Assembly (NCBI GenBank): GCA_932521025.1
Contig: OW051468.1
Span: 6,262,064-6,326,063, forward strand
Length of the DNA stretch: 64,000 nt
Direction of reading: 5' to 3'
Source: Oscheius onirici
Lineage: Eukaryota; Nematoda; Chromadorea; Rhabditida; Rhabditidae
This document shows, one piece after another, positions 1 to 9,747 of this stretch. The notes under the pieces were generated by a model. That model was not told the origin of the DNA. It was given only the letters and a program-made list of their open reading frames with translations, and ran no database searches. Positions within the stretch are counted from its first letter, which is position 1. Each line of letters opens with the position of its first letter. Made by a program: the position numbers and the translations under genes.

Positions 1-514
1 GAGTCCGTACTCGCTGAGAGGAGCCCAACGGACGCACATCTGCCCGATCGCGACAAAGTCTGCCGCATAGGCAATGCCCTAAAAATGTCTATAGAACTGT
101 CTGGAGCAATACCTGGATGAAACGAAGAGCTAGCAATGGGTAGAATCCGACATGTGCTATTGTTGGTAAAAGAGCTGTGGCTATAGCCGACGTCATTCCA
201 CAGAAGAAGAACGGCCATCGGGCTCCCCATTTGATGTAGAGCCAACTCATGATGGGACAGCCTACAGCAGTTCCGACAGCTACCGCCATCAAAATGGCAC
301 TCTTGGCCGACTGGGAGTAGTCGTATCGTCCTATCAGAGTCTAAAGGAAGTATTTTCTGAACCACAAGAAACACACCCCGTTCTCCGAGACCTGTGCATC
401 TGTCATGTCACTAGCCATGCAGATAAAGGTGAAAGTGACGACATTCTCATTGGCAAAGATTGAAGCCAGACAGATGAAGCATAGTACGAGAAGAACGTAG
501 CGGAAATAGTTCAT
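1..514 (-). CDS. MFS transporter, SLC17-like nematode family (partial)
   Basis: Minus-strand gene running off the left edge. Three exons read in one frame: 514-377, 340-113 and 78-1, with introns of 36 and 34 bp. The ATG at 514 lies just behind a ttcag acceptor. The protein starts with a hydrophobic segment (MNYFRYVLLVLCFICLA), then a short extracellular loop, then TM2 with the MFS-type turn containing SWLYIKWGARWPF, and the visible part ends at GIAYAADFVAIGQMCVRWAP. This pattern is typical of the large nematode MFS family related to SLC17 anion and vesicular transporters. The family moves small organic anions or phosphate across membranes; the substrate here cannot be read. About 148 residues are visible, roughly the first quarter of a 12-TM carrier. 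No break is seen. The family assignment is from motif memory. Confidence 0.78.
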
Positions 515-1697
515 TCTGAAGAAAGAAGCTTGTTTGAGTTTTAGATTGAGCGGCATGTTTAACCCGAGAGCGAGAGCAACAAGATGATACTGTTGGAGAC
601 ACAAGAGACTGAAGGAGACTATTGGAAACAATTGCATGAAAAAGAGTTATTTCATACAAAAGAAAGTCTCAATTCGGCGGAAAGTGAGCAACCGAATCGA
701 ATCACTCCACGTTCTCATTCGACAACTTGAGAAAATATTTTTACAAGTGGTCAAAACATGGGAGTTAGGGAGTGCTTAGTTTCTAATGGGGACTTCTACC
801 CGATTGGAACCGGTGCGCTCTCAATTACAACAAACGCGTAATGATCGAAGGTTAACATGACGGAACAATAATCTGTTTCCGTGTTTTCCTCACGACTATA
901 TTTAATCGCGGGTCAAAATAGGGAAGAGGAAGGTCAGACGACAGGGTCGATGCCCGAGAGAACCTGTCTCCCGGGTATCAAAGGACAATTCTTTCTTCCC
1001 AGTTCAGTGGGTAAGTCAAGCGAACAGATATAACAGGCAGGCCAGATCGCCAAATCGATTTGTGGTCAATTTGCGGGACAAACTTTTATGGATATCTAAC
1101 GGACCTGATCGTGCCCCTTGCATTTCGCAATGATTTTATGGGAATGAACAAGAGAAGGAAACGTTTGAGAAAGAACTGACAGACTGACTGAAACCTCTTT
1201 TGAAAGAATAGTGGAACTAGGCGGCATTGTTGAGGTAAAAGAGGCTTAACCAGAAGAGATTTGCATGACATTTGTTATTCTGTCAAAAGTCGATTTTATA
1301 ACGGAAAGACATCTCATAAAAAAAGAGGGAGACGCTGTCAACAGAATTTGTTTGACAACCGATCTGGACATCAAAGAACGTCTCCTTTTCATCTTTTTGA
1401 TCTTGAAACTATTCAAAAGCCGCAGCAGTCTTTGACTATGGAAAGGGAAGTCGAAAGGTCAACAGATCGCGCTATTGCTCTTTCTGTTTTTTTTTTCATG
1501 AAAATTTACAGTGGGCTCAAGATGAAACGCTTGATGAGTTCAGGGCAAAACGTAAACATCCAACTCTGGAAAGGGCTGAGCAAACACGAGAGAGAAGAGA
1601 CTTGATTCTAGCTAATTTGGTTTTTCCGGATTGCGATGACATGTCTGGACAGGCTGAAAATTACTTATTTGAACCAGAGTCTTCTTCTACCGTCGAC
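515..1697. other. intergenic, possible upstream exons of the BAR gene
   Basis: No gene is clear between the MFS start and the BAR-domain start. An open frame runs from a splice-acceptor-like site at 1511 to the BAR start at 1698 and is in frame with it (DETLDEFRAKRKHPTLERAE and onward, with an ATG at 1641). A second open frame, 1261-1485, could join it only through a 26-bp intron. Either may be a longer amino-terminal form or 5' leader. 515-1260 shows nothing supportable. Confidence 0.4.
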
Positions 1698-2413
1698 ATG
1701 GAAGGTTTGTTTCTTTTTACACTCCGCCAAAAAAAAGAAATCTAGGTTTCCGTCGCAAGCTGACCTTCAAAATGAAAAATAACAGTACCGAAGTTGAAAA
1801 GACCGAGATGACGACGGAATTCGTGCGCCAGCGACAGACCTACAACGAGTACAACACGGTCATGATCAAACTGGTCCAGACTCTCGAGAGCATCATTCAG
1901 CCGGATCGAGAAGTCGTCCTGGAGGCCAAAGGAGGCGACGACATCGTCTATCCGGAAGACAAAAGTCCCTTGGAGGAGGTCAGCATCCGTCTTCACAGCT
2001 ACAAGCAGCAGGCGGGCAAATCGACGTTGACGGTGGTGGAGAAGATTGTGGCCAAAGCAGCCAAAATCGTGAGGCCGAGCCAACAGAAGACGAGTGTTGC
2101 CCTGAATCCGCTGCGTCGATTCTCCCAGATGGAATTCGCCCAGTTCTCGCAGACGATGGAAAAGTTCGACGAGGCCAAGAACAAGATGGACTTGACGAAA
2201 CACGAGGTGAAGAACTGCAAGAACACAATGGAAATCGAGAAAAAGGCCGTCGAGTACAAGGAGAAGGTCGAAAACTTTGATGTCCACTGCACGAGAGCCA
2301 TCAAAGTGCTCGAGGAGCTGCCGACGATTCAGAAGGAACACGAGAAGGCACTTATCCAGGCTCTGATGGCTCATATGGACTATCATCGTCAAATGGCTGA
2401 AGTCTTCAAGTAG
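1698..2413 (+). CDS. BAR-domain protein
   Basis: Exon 1 is only ATGGAAG (1698-1704), the intron is 1705-1745, and exon 2 is 1746-2413, giving about 224 residues. The start gives MEGFRRKLTFKMK, a short amphipathic basic segment like the N-BAR helix 0. Long charged helices follow without a hydrophobic segment, and the chain ends in HMDYHRQMAEVFK, the usual end of the third BAR helix. BAR dimers bind and bend membranes during endocytosis and trafficking. No SH3 or other domain follows, so it is a BAR-only protein. AATAAA lies 21 bp after the stop and the next gene begins almost at once, so the two may be co-transcribed. An in-frame ATG at 1641 could give a longer form. The long minus-strand open frame over exon 2 is a shadow. 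Confidence 0.72.
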
Positions 2414-2433
2414 ACACTGTTTGTAGTAAAACC

Positions 2434-2479
2434 AATAAAAACTATTTAACTTTTTTTTGTAATTAGTTGCTAGTCAATT
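2434..2479 (+). terminator. poly(A) signal and very short intercistronic gap
   Basis: AATAAA is at 2434-2439. A T-rich tract ending in taattag (about 2451-2466) then looks like a 3' splice acceptor 14 bp before the next ATG. Stop to ATG is only 66 bp. In nematodes this arrangement suggests an operon, with the downstream message made by trans-splicing. Confidence 0.5.
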
Positions 2480-3484
2480 ATGGCTGGAGACTTGTTGGAC
2501 TTCAATTTGGGCGATGGGCCTACTGTTCGGGTTCCGAGGAAGGACATCATGGCAAGAACCACGGTCAGTTTCATCTTCTTTCTATTTCAAGCCAAATTGT
2601 AGATCTCCCCAACTCTCCCCGTCAATCTTGGTCACTATCCGAAGAGGGTAGCCGCGCGAGTAGTTCTATTCCTCCGGACGGGAACCGTCTCGTTCCGAGG
2701 ACTCTCTCTACAGGAATTCGGCTATCTGGTCTACTTGGCTGACAGAATGGCAATCGAGGAAATCTTGATGAAGATTCAACACGAGTACGACAGCTATCAG
2801 CCAACAACCGAGGAGGAGCTTCGCTGTGGTCTGCAGATGCTCAACATTGCCTCCGTCGCTCCCTTTATCAATCCACAGAAGCTGCTCGAGAAGATTCCCG
2901 CCCATACCGACTTGAGAACTCTTTGGCCAGCTGCTCTGGCTCGTCTCAACCAGAACCTACCTTCTCCAGCCAGTCTTGCGGACGAGAAAAGGCTTTTTCG
3001 GGACTTTTTCAACTGGATCAGTCAGACACAGCCGACGGACAAGGACCTGTGGGATGTGCTGAACTCTCTTCCCAAGATCGGCAGAAGTCGTCAATCGTTC
3101 CCATTTCCCTATCAGAATGATCCAGTAGACGGCGAGGCGGAGGAAATGTACTTTGTGAACATTCTGGGAAGCAGGTATGAGAAGACTTGGAATCTGTGGC
3201 TGGAGGCAAAGGCTCGTGAAGATGACGGGAAGATGCTCTACGGACTGGAGGAAGGGACGAACATTCGAGAGCGCTCTCTGCCGGACAGTCTCTATCAGAG
3301 TGCCATTTCGAGAAGGCCTCCCCCAGAACCTGTTCCTATCATCCGGCCTGTCCAACAAGAGGCTCGTGTGAGACAAGTCGTCGCTGTGCCGCAAAATGTC
3401 CGTCCGAAGAAGATGGACGTGCTGAAGAAGGTACTGAAGGCCCCGTTCATCAAGCTGAAAAACAGACTGGTGACAAATCATTAG
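2480..3484 (+). CDS. unrecognised soluble protein, about 321 aa
   Basis: Two exons, 2480-2563 and 2603-3484, with a phase-0 39-bp intron. The product begins MAGDLLDFNLGDGPTVRVPR and has no signal peptide or membrane segment. Residues about 30-75 contain PVNLGHYPKRVAARVVLFLR and a helix with LQEFGYLVYLADRMAIEEIL, whose spacing resembles the end of a BTB-type fold; this is only a resemblance. The middle is helical. The carboxyl end is proline- and lysine-rich with PKKMDVLKKVLKAPFIKLK, a possible membrane-binding or nuclear targeting tail. It sits immediately behind the BAR gene and may share its promoter. It converges on let-23 with 68 bp between stop codons. I do not recognise the family. Confidence 0.7.
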
Positions 3485-3552
3485 ACATTTTATGCAAAGA
3501 GTATGAACCCGTAGCTGATAGCACAAAGATTGTTGAACACCGCGTTTCTCTC

Positions 3553-6500
3553 TAGAGACAGCTCTCCTTTTCTACCTCTTCCGACTCTTCTTGAATTTTT
3601 CGAAGCACCGAGTCCTGCTTTTTGAACTGAGGGCCATCGTTGTAGTATTCCTGATCCTTCGAAGCCTTCATGTCGTTGTAGTACTCCATTTCGACCAGTT
3701 CTGAACTCTTTTAGTGCTTTAGAAAAGAAAAGACCAACCAGTGTTTCCATTCTCATTGACCACGACCGGAGTATAGAGAATAGCTTGTTGTTCACTGATT
3801 TTCGAGTCGGGAATAAGGTAGTTGTCCTCGGGACCGATGGATACCGACTTGTTCAACATATCTAAAGAATTCAAGTCAAGCTATATATTTTCAAGTTATT
3901 CCTAACAAGTCATTCCCTGACCTTGTCCCTTTTCAAAAACTCACTTGGTCTGGCCACCGGATCCATGTGATACCGATGAGAAACGGAACTGGTCGAGGTC
4001 AGTCGACGGGTTCCTCTGGCCATCTGAAAGCGAGATTTGTGTCATTCCTGCCAAGAACTTACAGGCTGTCCCACAAGTGAATCAGTGTCCTGGCCAAAAT
4101 TGTCGAAATAATTCAACGGATCTTCCACGTCATCCCAACACTCGTCGTTCATGATCTCCCTCAGCTCTTTCTGTTGATCAAGATCGTCGTCGCAGATGGA
4201 AGAAATGTCGGAAGGATTCTGACGGTTTCTATTGTAGAAAACAGAGTTTTCTTACCTCTATAACAAAACAGTTGGGAGTCTTGCAGAATTCTTTGAATCG
4301 GTCGTAGAGCACTGCAAACGTCGGTCGAGAGTCCGGAGTGACCATCCAGCACTGGAGAAGAATGTGCCACAACGGTGTGGAAACAATGTTTGGCTGAGAC
4401 AGACGATTTCCGTCGTTGAGAAACTCCTTGATAGATTTCGGATCCATGCCTTGGTAGGGATGAAGTCCAAAGGTCAGAATCTCCCAGCAGGTTACTCCGT
4501 AAGACCAGACGTCACTTTGACTGGTGTAGGTGAAGTACTCCCAGACCTCTGGAGGAACCCATTTCACGGGAATCTGAAGAGGCATGAATGGTCGACGAGT
4601 GAAAGTCACCTTTCCCTGCTCCATTTTGATCTCGTGCTCTCCGTAAGAAATGAATTTGGAAAGACCAAAGTCAGTCACTTCGACATGATCAATCCTCTTG
4701 ACCAACACGTTCCTGGCCGCCTAGAATTAGTTTGAACTAACGCAAAATTATACTCACGAGATCTCTGTGGACCAGATTGTGCTCCTGGAGATATTTCATG
4801 GCCTGAAACAAATGTTTGTCTCTAGAAAAGTAAAATCAAACCGAGGCAATTTGGTAGCAGTAGAGAAGCAGATGTTTGCCCATCAGATTCTTCTTGTATT
4901 TCCGAACAAAACTCAGCAGATTTCCCAGTGGTCTGAGGAGAGTGACCAGCTCGATTCCATCGTCTCGGAAGCAGACTCCAACAAGTCGAATAAGGTGCTG
5001 ATGACGGAGCTGAGCCATTTTGGCAGCCTCATCCAACATTGCGCTCTCCTCTTGAGCCTTCAACTTTCCAACAGCACTCACGACTTTGATCGCTACAGGT
5101 AGTTTTTTCTTGTTGGCCGCTCCCTTCGGATAGTAGTAACCCTAAACCTGTGGTTATTAATGAAAATGAGAAAGTCTACAGCATAGACGATTCCAAAGGC
5201 TCCGTTTCCAAGTTTGATATTCTTGTTTTGGAGCTCCGAGCGGGAAATTAGGTTTACTCGAGCCAAATTTGGTCGAGCTGAAGTAACGGTAATCTGAAAA
5301 TGTTTCTTTGCTTGATCACGGTGTCGTGGGATTATCAGGAATACCGTTAACTTGGACCGCTCAATCTGGCCACCAACTCTTCAACCGTTGCTCAACGCTT
5401 TTGACTACGGTAGTATATTGTTTCGATGAACAGGCGTATTTCAACCAGTTGTTCAACGGAAATATAACTATACCTCTTCAGGAATGTCTGCCAGATTTTC
5501 ATTCCGGACTTTCTCCAGTTTTCTTCCTAGTCTTCTACACTTGTAGATAATGATGATAATGACCAAGACGACTGCTAGTCCCACCGTCAAAAAGGTCACT
5601 ATTACCACAGTTCGTCTTCTGTTCCGGATCGCGTTGAGATCTTCCTCCGAGCAGATTGTCTTCCCGTCCATCTCTCCCGGAAAGGGCTTTTCTTCCGGAC
5701 ACTCACCCACGCATTGCTAAAGCTAGAATTTTGAGGCAGAAGAACTGACTCGCCTCAGTTCCGTTGAGAACAGCCAAAGCAAATGCACATTTTTGACAAT
5801 CGGTAGGAAGAGGTCCAGTACAGCCGAAATTGTGGTCACAGTTGTTGTTGCACCGTTTACATTCTCCCGGTTTGTCTTCTTCTTTCTCCTTTGAGACGTA
5901 GAAAAACTCTAGACATTTTGCTCCACAGATGTGCTTATCGCCGAAGTTGATAACGTAATCCTTAGACCTTGTTGACAATTTTCTCGAAAAAAGCTTACCT
6001 TGCATTGACAGCGATTTGTCTCCACGCCACGACCAGCAGACGTACAAGAGAGACAGGCTTCGTCGCATTCCGAACAGTGAGCTGATTCCACGCCGTCTAC
6101 TCGACTAGAGGAGACGTAATGATGAGTCAGATTGTTCGAAAGGCAGACTTGGTGCTGGGGACCTTCCGTGTAGAGACACTTTTCCACCTAAAACTGTGTC
6201 TTGTCTAGACGAATCCTTACCTGTCCCTGCTGATCCAGAAGAGCGAACCGACACGTGTTGCAACCATTCTCTCCCAAGTTACTGTTTGGTCCGGTACATC
6301 TGCCAAATTGGTTTGTATGATAATGTGTCCAGGACAGAAGAAATGGCTGTCTAACTGTCTTGTCTGTGGCTTAATTTATTACACATAATCAAACAGTTCA
6401 ACAAGTTGCAATGACTAACCCATGTTCATAGCAGCTCTCATCACAAGAATAGCACTTTCCTTCTAGCTCGTAATGTTTCTTGCTGCATTGATCCTGGCAG

Positions 6501-9033
6501 AGGAGACGGTCGTTCTGCCACAGTTCCACGTTCTTACACGTAGTACAGTCGGACTTTTTGGGTCCTATAGTCTTGTTAGATAGTAGATAGACATGTTTGT
6601 ACCTTTACACTTCTCGCACTTTTCGAAGCAGGGCTTACATTCGTGTGTGTCCTCATCCTCAAAATAGCCAATTGTGGGACAGGCATCCACACATGTGTCG
6701 TTCATCTTCCAGGAGGCGCATTTCACACACATTTCTGAAGAAAAGGGAAACTATAAGGTCATTTCAAAAGACTTACTTGGTCCCATTCCCCAGCAACCGT
6801 CATCTTGACTACACTCCTGATGGCAGACTTTTTTGCGTCGTTCTGAAACAATCTCTAATGTGGGAAAGACATAAAACCCACTGCAAGTGTCCACGCCCAT
6901 GTTCGAGGCAACGTTGGCAAAGGAATGACTGGAAATGATGGTCGTATTCCATCTGATGGTCGAGGCGAAACACAGAGCATGATTGTCCCGTATGAACACA
7001 TCTCCAGCCTTGATTTTCTTCAGCTTTGTAAGACCCAGTTCTCGGAGATTGTCGTTTTGGGATATTACCAGAGCGTGCTTCTCTCTAAACTCTTGAACAG
7101 TTAATCGTTGATTAAATTCTTACGCGTCAAGAGCCCTTCCTTCAATGACCTCCAGATTCTCTAGGAAGCTCATATTGGTGGGAGAGACGGTCGATGTGAC
7201 CATGTAGACAAACTCCGAGACGATTCTGACGGTTCGAAGGACTGCCAAGTCGGCAGCTGTAAACGCGGTCGCTGGTCTGTTTTCATTTCTTATTTGGTTG
7301 TGTTGGGATTTTCTTACTTCTGCATGATTGGTCCGTTGATTTTCAAGAAGCCATTGATTACTTCACAGCCTTTCAGAGACGCCAGAATATCTCGGGTTAA
7401 CGGGGCATCCACTTCGCAAGCTGAAAAGCTACTTTTTTGGAATGATCGTTCCAGCTAGCCGTTTTTGACAAGTTACTTTCCAGAACAAAACACAGAATAG
7501 TAAAGAACAAAAAAAACGTACCTTTTGGGCAGCCCTCTTCCGGACACGGCTGGCAAATTCTCGTGTCTTTGTTCACATCGTGATAGAAACCATCAGAACA
7601 TTGACGAAGACACTGGTTTTCCTCAATAAGCATATTTGCTAAAAAATAAAGTACGAAAAGAAACTATTAGGCCTACTGGAACACTGTTTGACGCAGTAGC
7701 GGTCGTCTGTATACATTCCAGCTGGATTTGGTACCAGTTTTGATCTTTTGCTGTTATAAATCTTTAGAGCTGGACAGGAATCGACACAGGAATTGTTCAA
7801 CTTTTTGTTTTTGCAAGCGACACAGTCCGTGTCCAGACTCCCAGTACATCCGCCCTCACAGGTCGTATGACAGCACTTGTAGGCCTTTTCCGTCTCGTTG
7901 AAGTAACACTGTGGGGCGGACCGTTTTCCCGTATAAGAGTCGGTGCTTCCACATTGCTCCGAGCAGGGAGTACGGTAGACTGAACGACTTGAAAAAGGGA
8001 AAAACAATTGGTACCTGACTGGCAATGGGAAGGCATCTTTCCCCAACAGTATCCGGAAGTACAATTCTCATGGCACTGAGTAAACTTTGCGTAGCCGTCA
8101 CAGTCGCGGAAGGCATCGTGTCCGGCTTTGAATCGAGCAGGGTCCATGTTTATGAGCTAAGTTGGAATGGATTACATTACAAATGTTACAAACCTCATTC
8201 CAGTTGACTTTGTCTCTCAGGAAACAGAGGAAAGTGTTGTTCTCGATGAGTACGTCGCCGCTGTGGACAGCTGAAAAAACTTATTTGTGAGGGTTGGACC
8301 GTTTGCTTGCTAGCTCCCCTACAGTTCACTCTTTGACTGGATCACAAAGTGTCTAACCAATAGAAAAACTGAGATATGTTAGTTCCAAACTTACTTCGCA
8401 ACTTTGGCATGTGAATCTCTTTTAACTGATGGTTTCCGCTGATCACAAGAGCTGCACCGGAGCTCCCGGCATGGTCTTCGAACTTGTTGTCGCCCCAGAT
8501 GATTTTGAGGTTCGGGAACCAGAGAGTATCAATGTCGACGTTGTAAATTAGAAGGTAGCCCTTGATCTGAAGATGTAAATCATTTTGGAAACACTCTACG
8601 GTCACCTCTTCAATGTGCTGGAAGAATTTGAGTTTTTCCGAGAGGGATACATTTGAATTCCGAATGGTTTCCCGCGTTAGATGAGTAATTTCAAGGTTGC
8701 CTCTGACGCGCGTGCAGTTCTCATACATGTTCTGAAGACAAGTAGATAACATAGGAGGAAAATAATTACCCTCAGATCCTCAATTCGGTCATTACCGGCC
8801 ATAGTTCGGCCATTGTACGTACCAGAACAGACTGAAAATGCGGCATTTTAGAACGGAAATTGGGAAATAATCGGGAAACATAGGGTACACTCGGGCTTGG
8901 TATAAACTGTTTGCGCTGGGAACTTACCACACTCGGAACCACCAGTTTTACATCCAGGTGATCGTACAAAAGCAGCTTCCTCCAGTCTTACAAGAAGACA
9001 GAACACAATGAGCGCCAGAGGCGCAGAAGCCAT
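3553..9033 (-). CDS. let-23: EGF receptor tyrosine kinase, LET-23 orthologue
   Basis: About 5.5 kb with many short introns. The ATG at 9033 gives a signal peptide (MASAPLALIVFCLLVRLEEA). Then come a receptor L domain (8752-8342, with ENCTRVRGNLEIT), furin-type cysteine-rich repeats (8150-7400), a second L domain (about 7390-6900) and further cysteine-rich modules down to about 5720. A membrane helix (TVVIVTFLTVGLAVVLVIII) lies near 5620-5550. The kinase shows LGNGAFGIVYA, HRDLAARN and DFGLSKF, so it should be active. Tail exons end at 3739-3553 with two YYND motifs and a C-terminal ESCL. EGF-family ligands bind such receptors and signal through Ras; in C. elegans this patterns the vulva. The C-terminal S-x-L resembles the class I PDZ ligand by which LET-23 binds LIN-7. 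Start, frames and conserved motifs all agree. Confidence 0.95.
6341..6360 (+). repeat. dispersed 14-18 bp word, copy in let-23 intron
   Basis: Contains TGGCTGTCTAACTG, followed by TCTT. An 18-bp match (ATGGCTGTCTAACTGTCT) occurs at 10547-10564. Other copies lie near 27340 (minus) and 31870. This copy sits within a receptor-gene intron of about 120 bp. Confidence 0.5.
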
Positions 9034-9491
9034 GAGTCGGATAGGAATAACCCCGGTCGGTTTCTAGTCAATTTAGCTGAGAGCGATTTGAATTAATTTT
9101 GCTGCCAAAAGATTCAATCAGGCCACGACATAAACGAAGAGCCGGAGAGCACAATTTTCGGCGAGGAGCACGAGGACGAGGCTGCTCTGATTCACCAGGT
9201 TTGGGGTTGCACACGCGACTCAGCAGACGAACTTTTGGTGGTATGATAAGGAAAAATGCTCAATGTCACTTTCACAAAAGGGACAGTGGACGCGGGAAAG
9301 ATACAGACGGTGTTACCAGCCTTTTTCGTTGTTGTGATCCCCTGAATTGGATTACTTTTTTTGAGGATTGAAGGATGTATTCATTTGCTGGCATAGTTTA
9401 TGAAGCGTCATGTGATATAACTTCAAAATCACCTCTGAAACTCTATATGCGGTTGAATGGTCCCGCAACGAACTATATTAATTGGGAAGGT
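9034..9491. other. let-23 upstream region / intergenic
   Basis: 458 bp between the let-23 start and the 3' end of the small secreted peptide gene. It probably holds the let-23 promoter. A plus-strand open frame (9099-9371) has no recognisable features and is not called. Confidence 0.4.
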
Positions 9492-9747
9492 CTAAGTCTT
9501 CTGGGAAACCGTTGAGGGGTCTGCGAAAACGACAGGAAGAATCAAAATGAGAACACATTTGTGTTTTCGGCTAGTTATTACAATCAGTCATAACACGGAA
9601 CTTACAATCTCTGAGTTTGACATTCTCTCCACGCTTCACCTTCCGAATAACCTTCTTGTTCCTTTGGGGAGAATCAGCTGGCGTATCAGCTTCTGACAGA
9701 CAAAAGAGCAGCAGAATCCCAGTCACCAAGAGCTGCCATTGCACCAT
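9492..9747 (-). CDS. small secreted basic peptide
   Basis: The ATG at 9747 lies 9 bp behind a ctttcag acceptor. The frame gives a strong signal peptide (WQLLVTGILLLFCLSEA), then a lysine/arginine-rich stretch with NKKVIRKVKRGENVKLRD. If the intron 9605-9521 (gtaag...gcag) is spliced, the protein is 56 aa ending STVSQKT with no mature cysteine. If it is retained, the chain continues CKFRVMTDCNN and stops, giving two cysteines. The dibasic KR sites suggest a processed neuropeptide-like or antimicrobial-like peptide, which is inference. The segment RGENVKLRDC also resembles the first strand of an Ig domain, so a missed downstream exon is possible. It lies just upstream of let-23 on the same strand. 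No family is recognised. Confidence 0.5.

Noticed and set aside
1261-1605. 114-residue plus-strand frame as a separate gene
   Set aside because: The composition is not protein-like. Its only plausible use is as upstream exon of the BAR gene, and that needs a 26-bp intron.
1742-2392. 216-residue minus-strand open frame opposite the BAR gene
   Set aside because: It is the exact antisense of the BAR coding exon, of odd composition, and has no splice or start context of its own.
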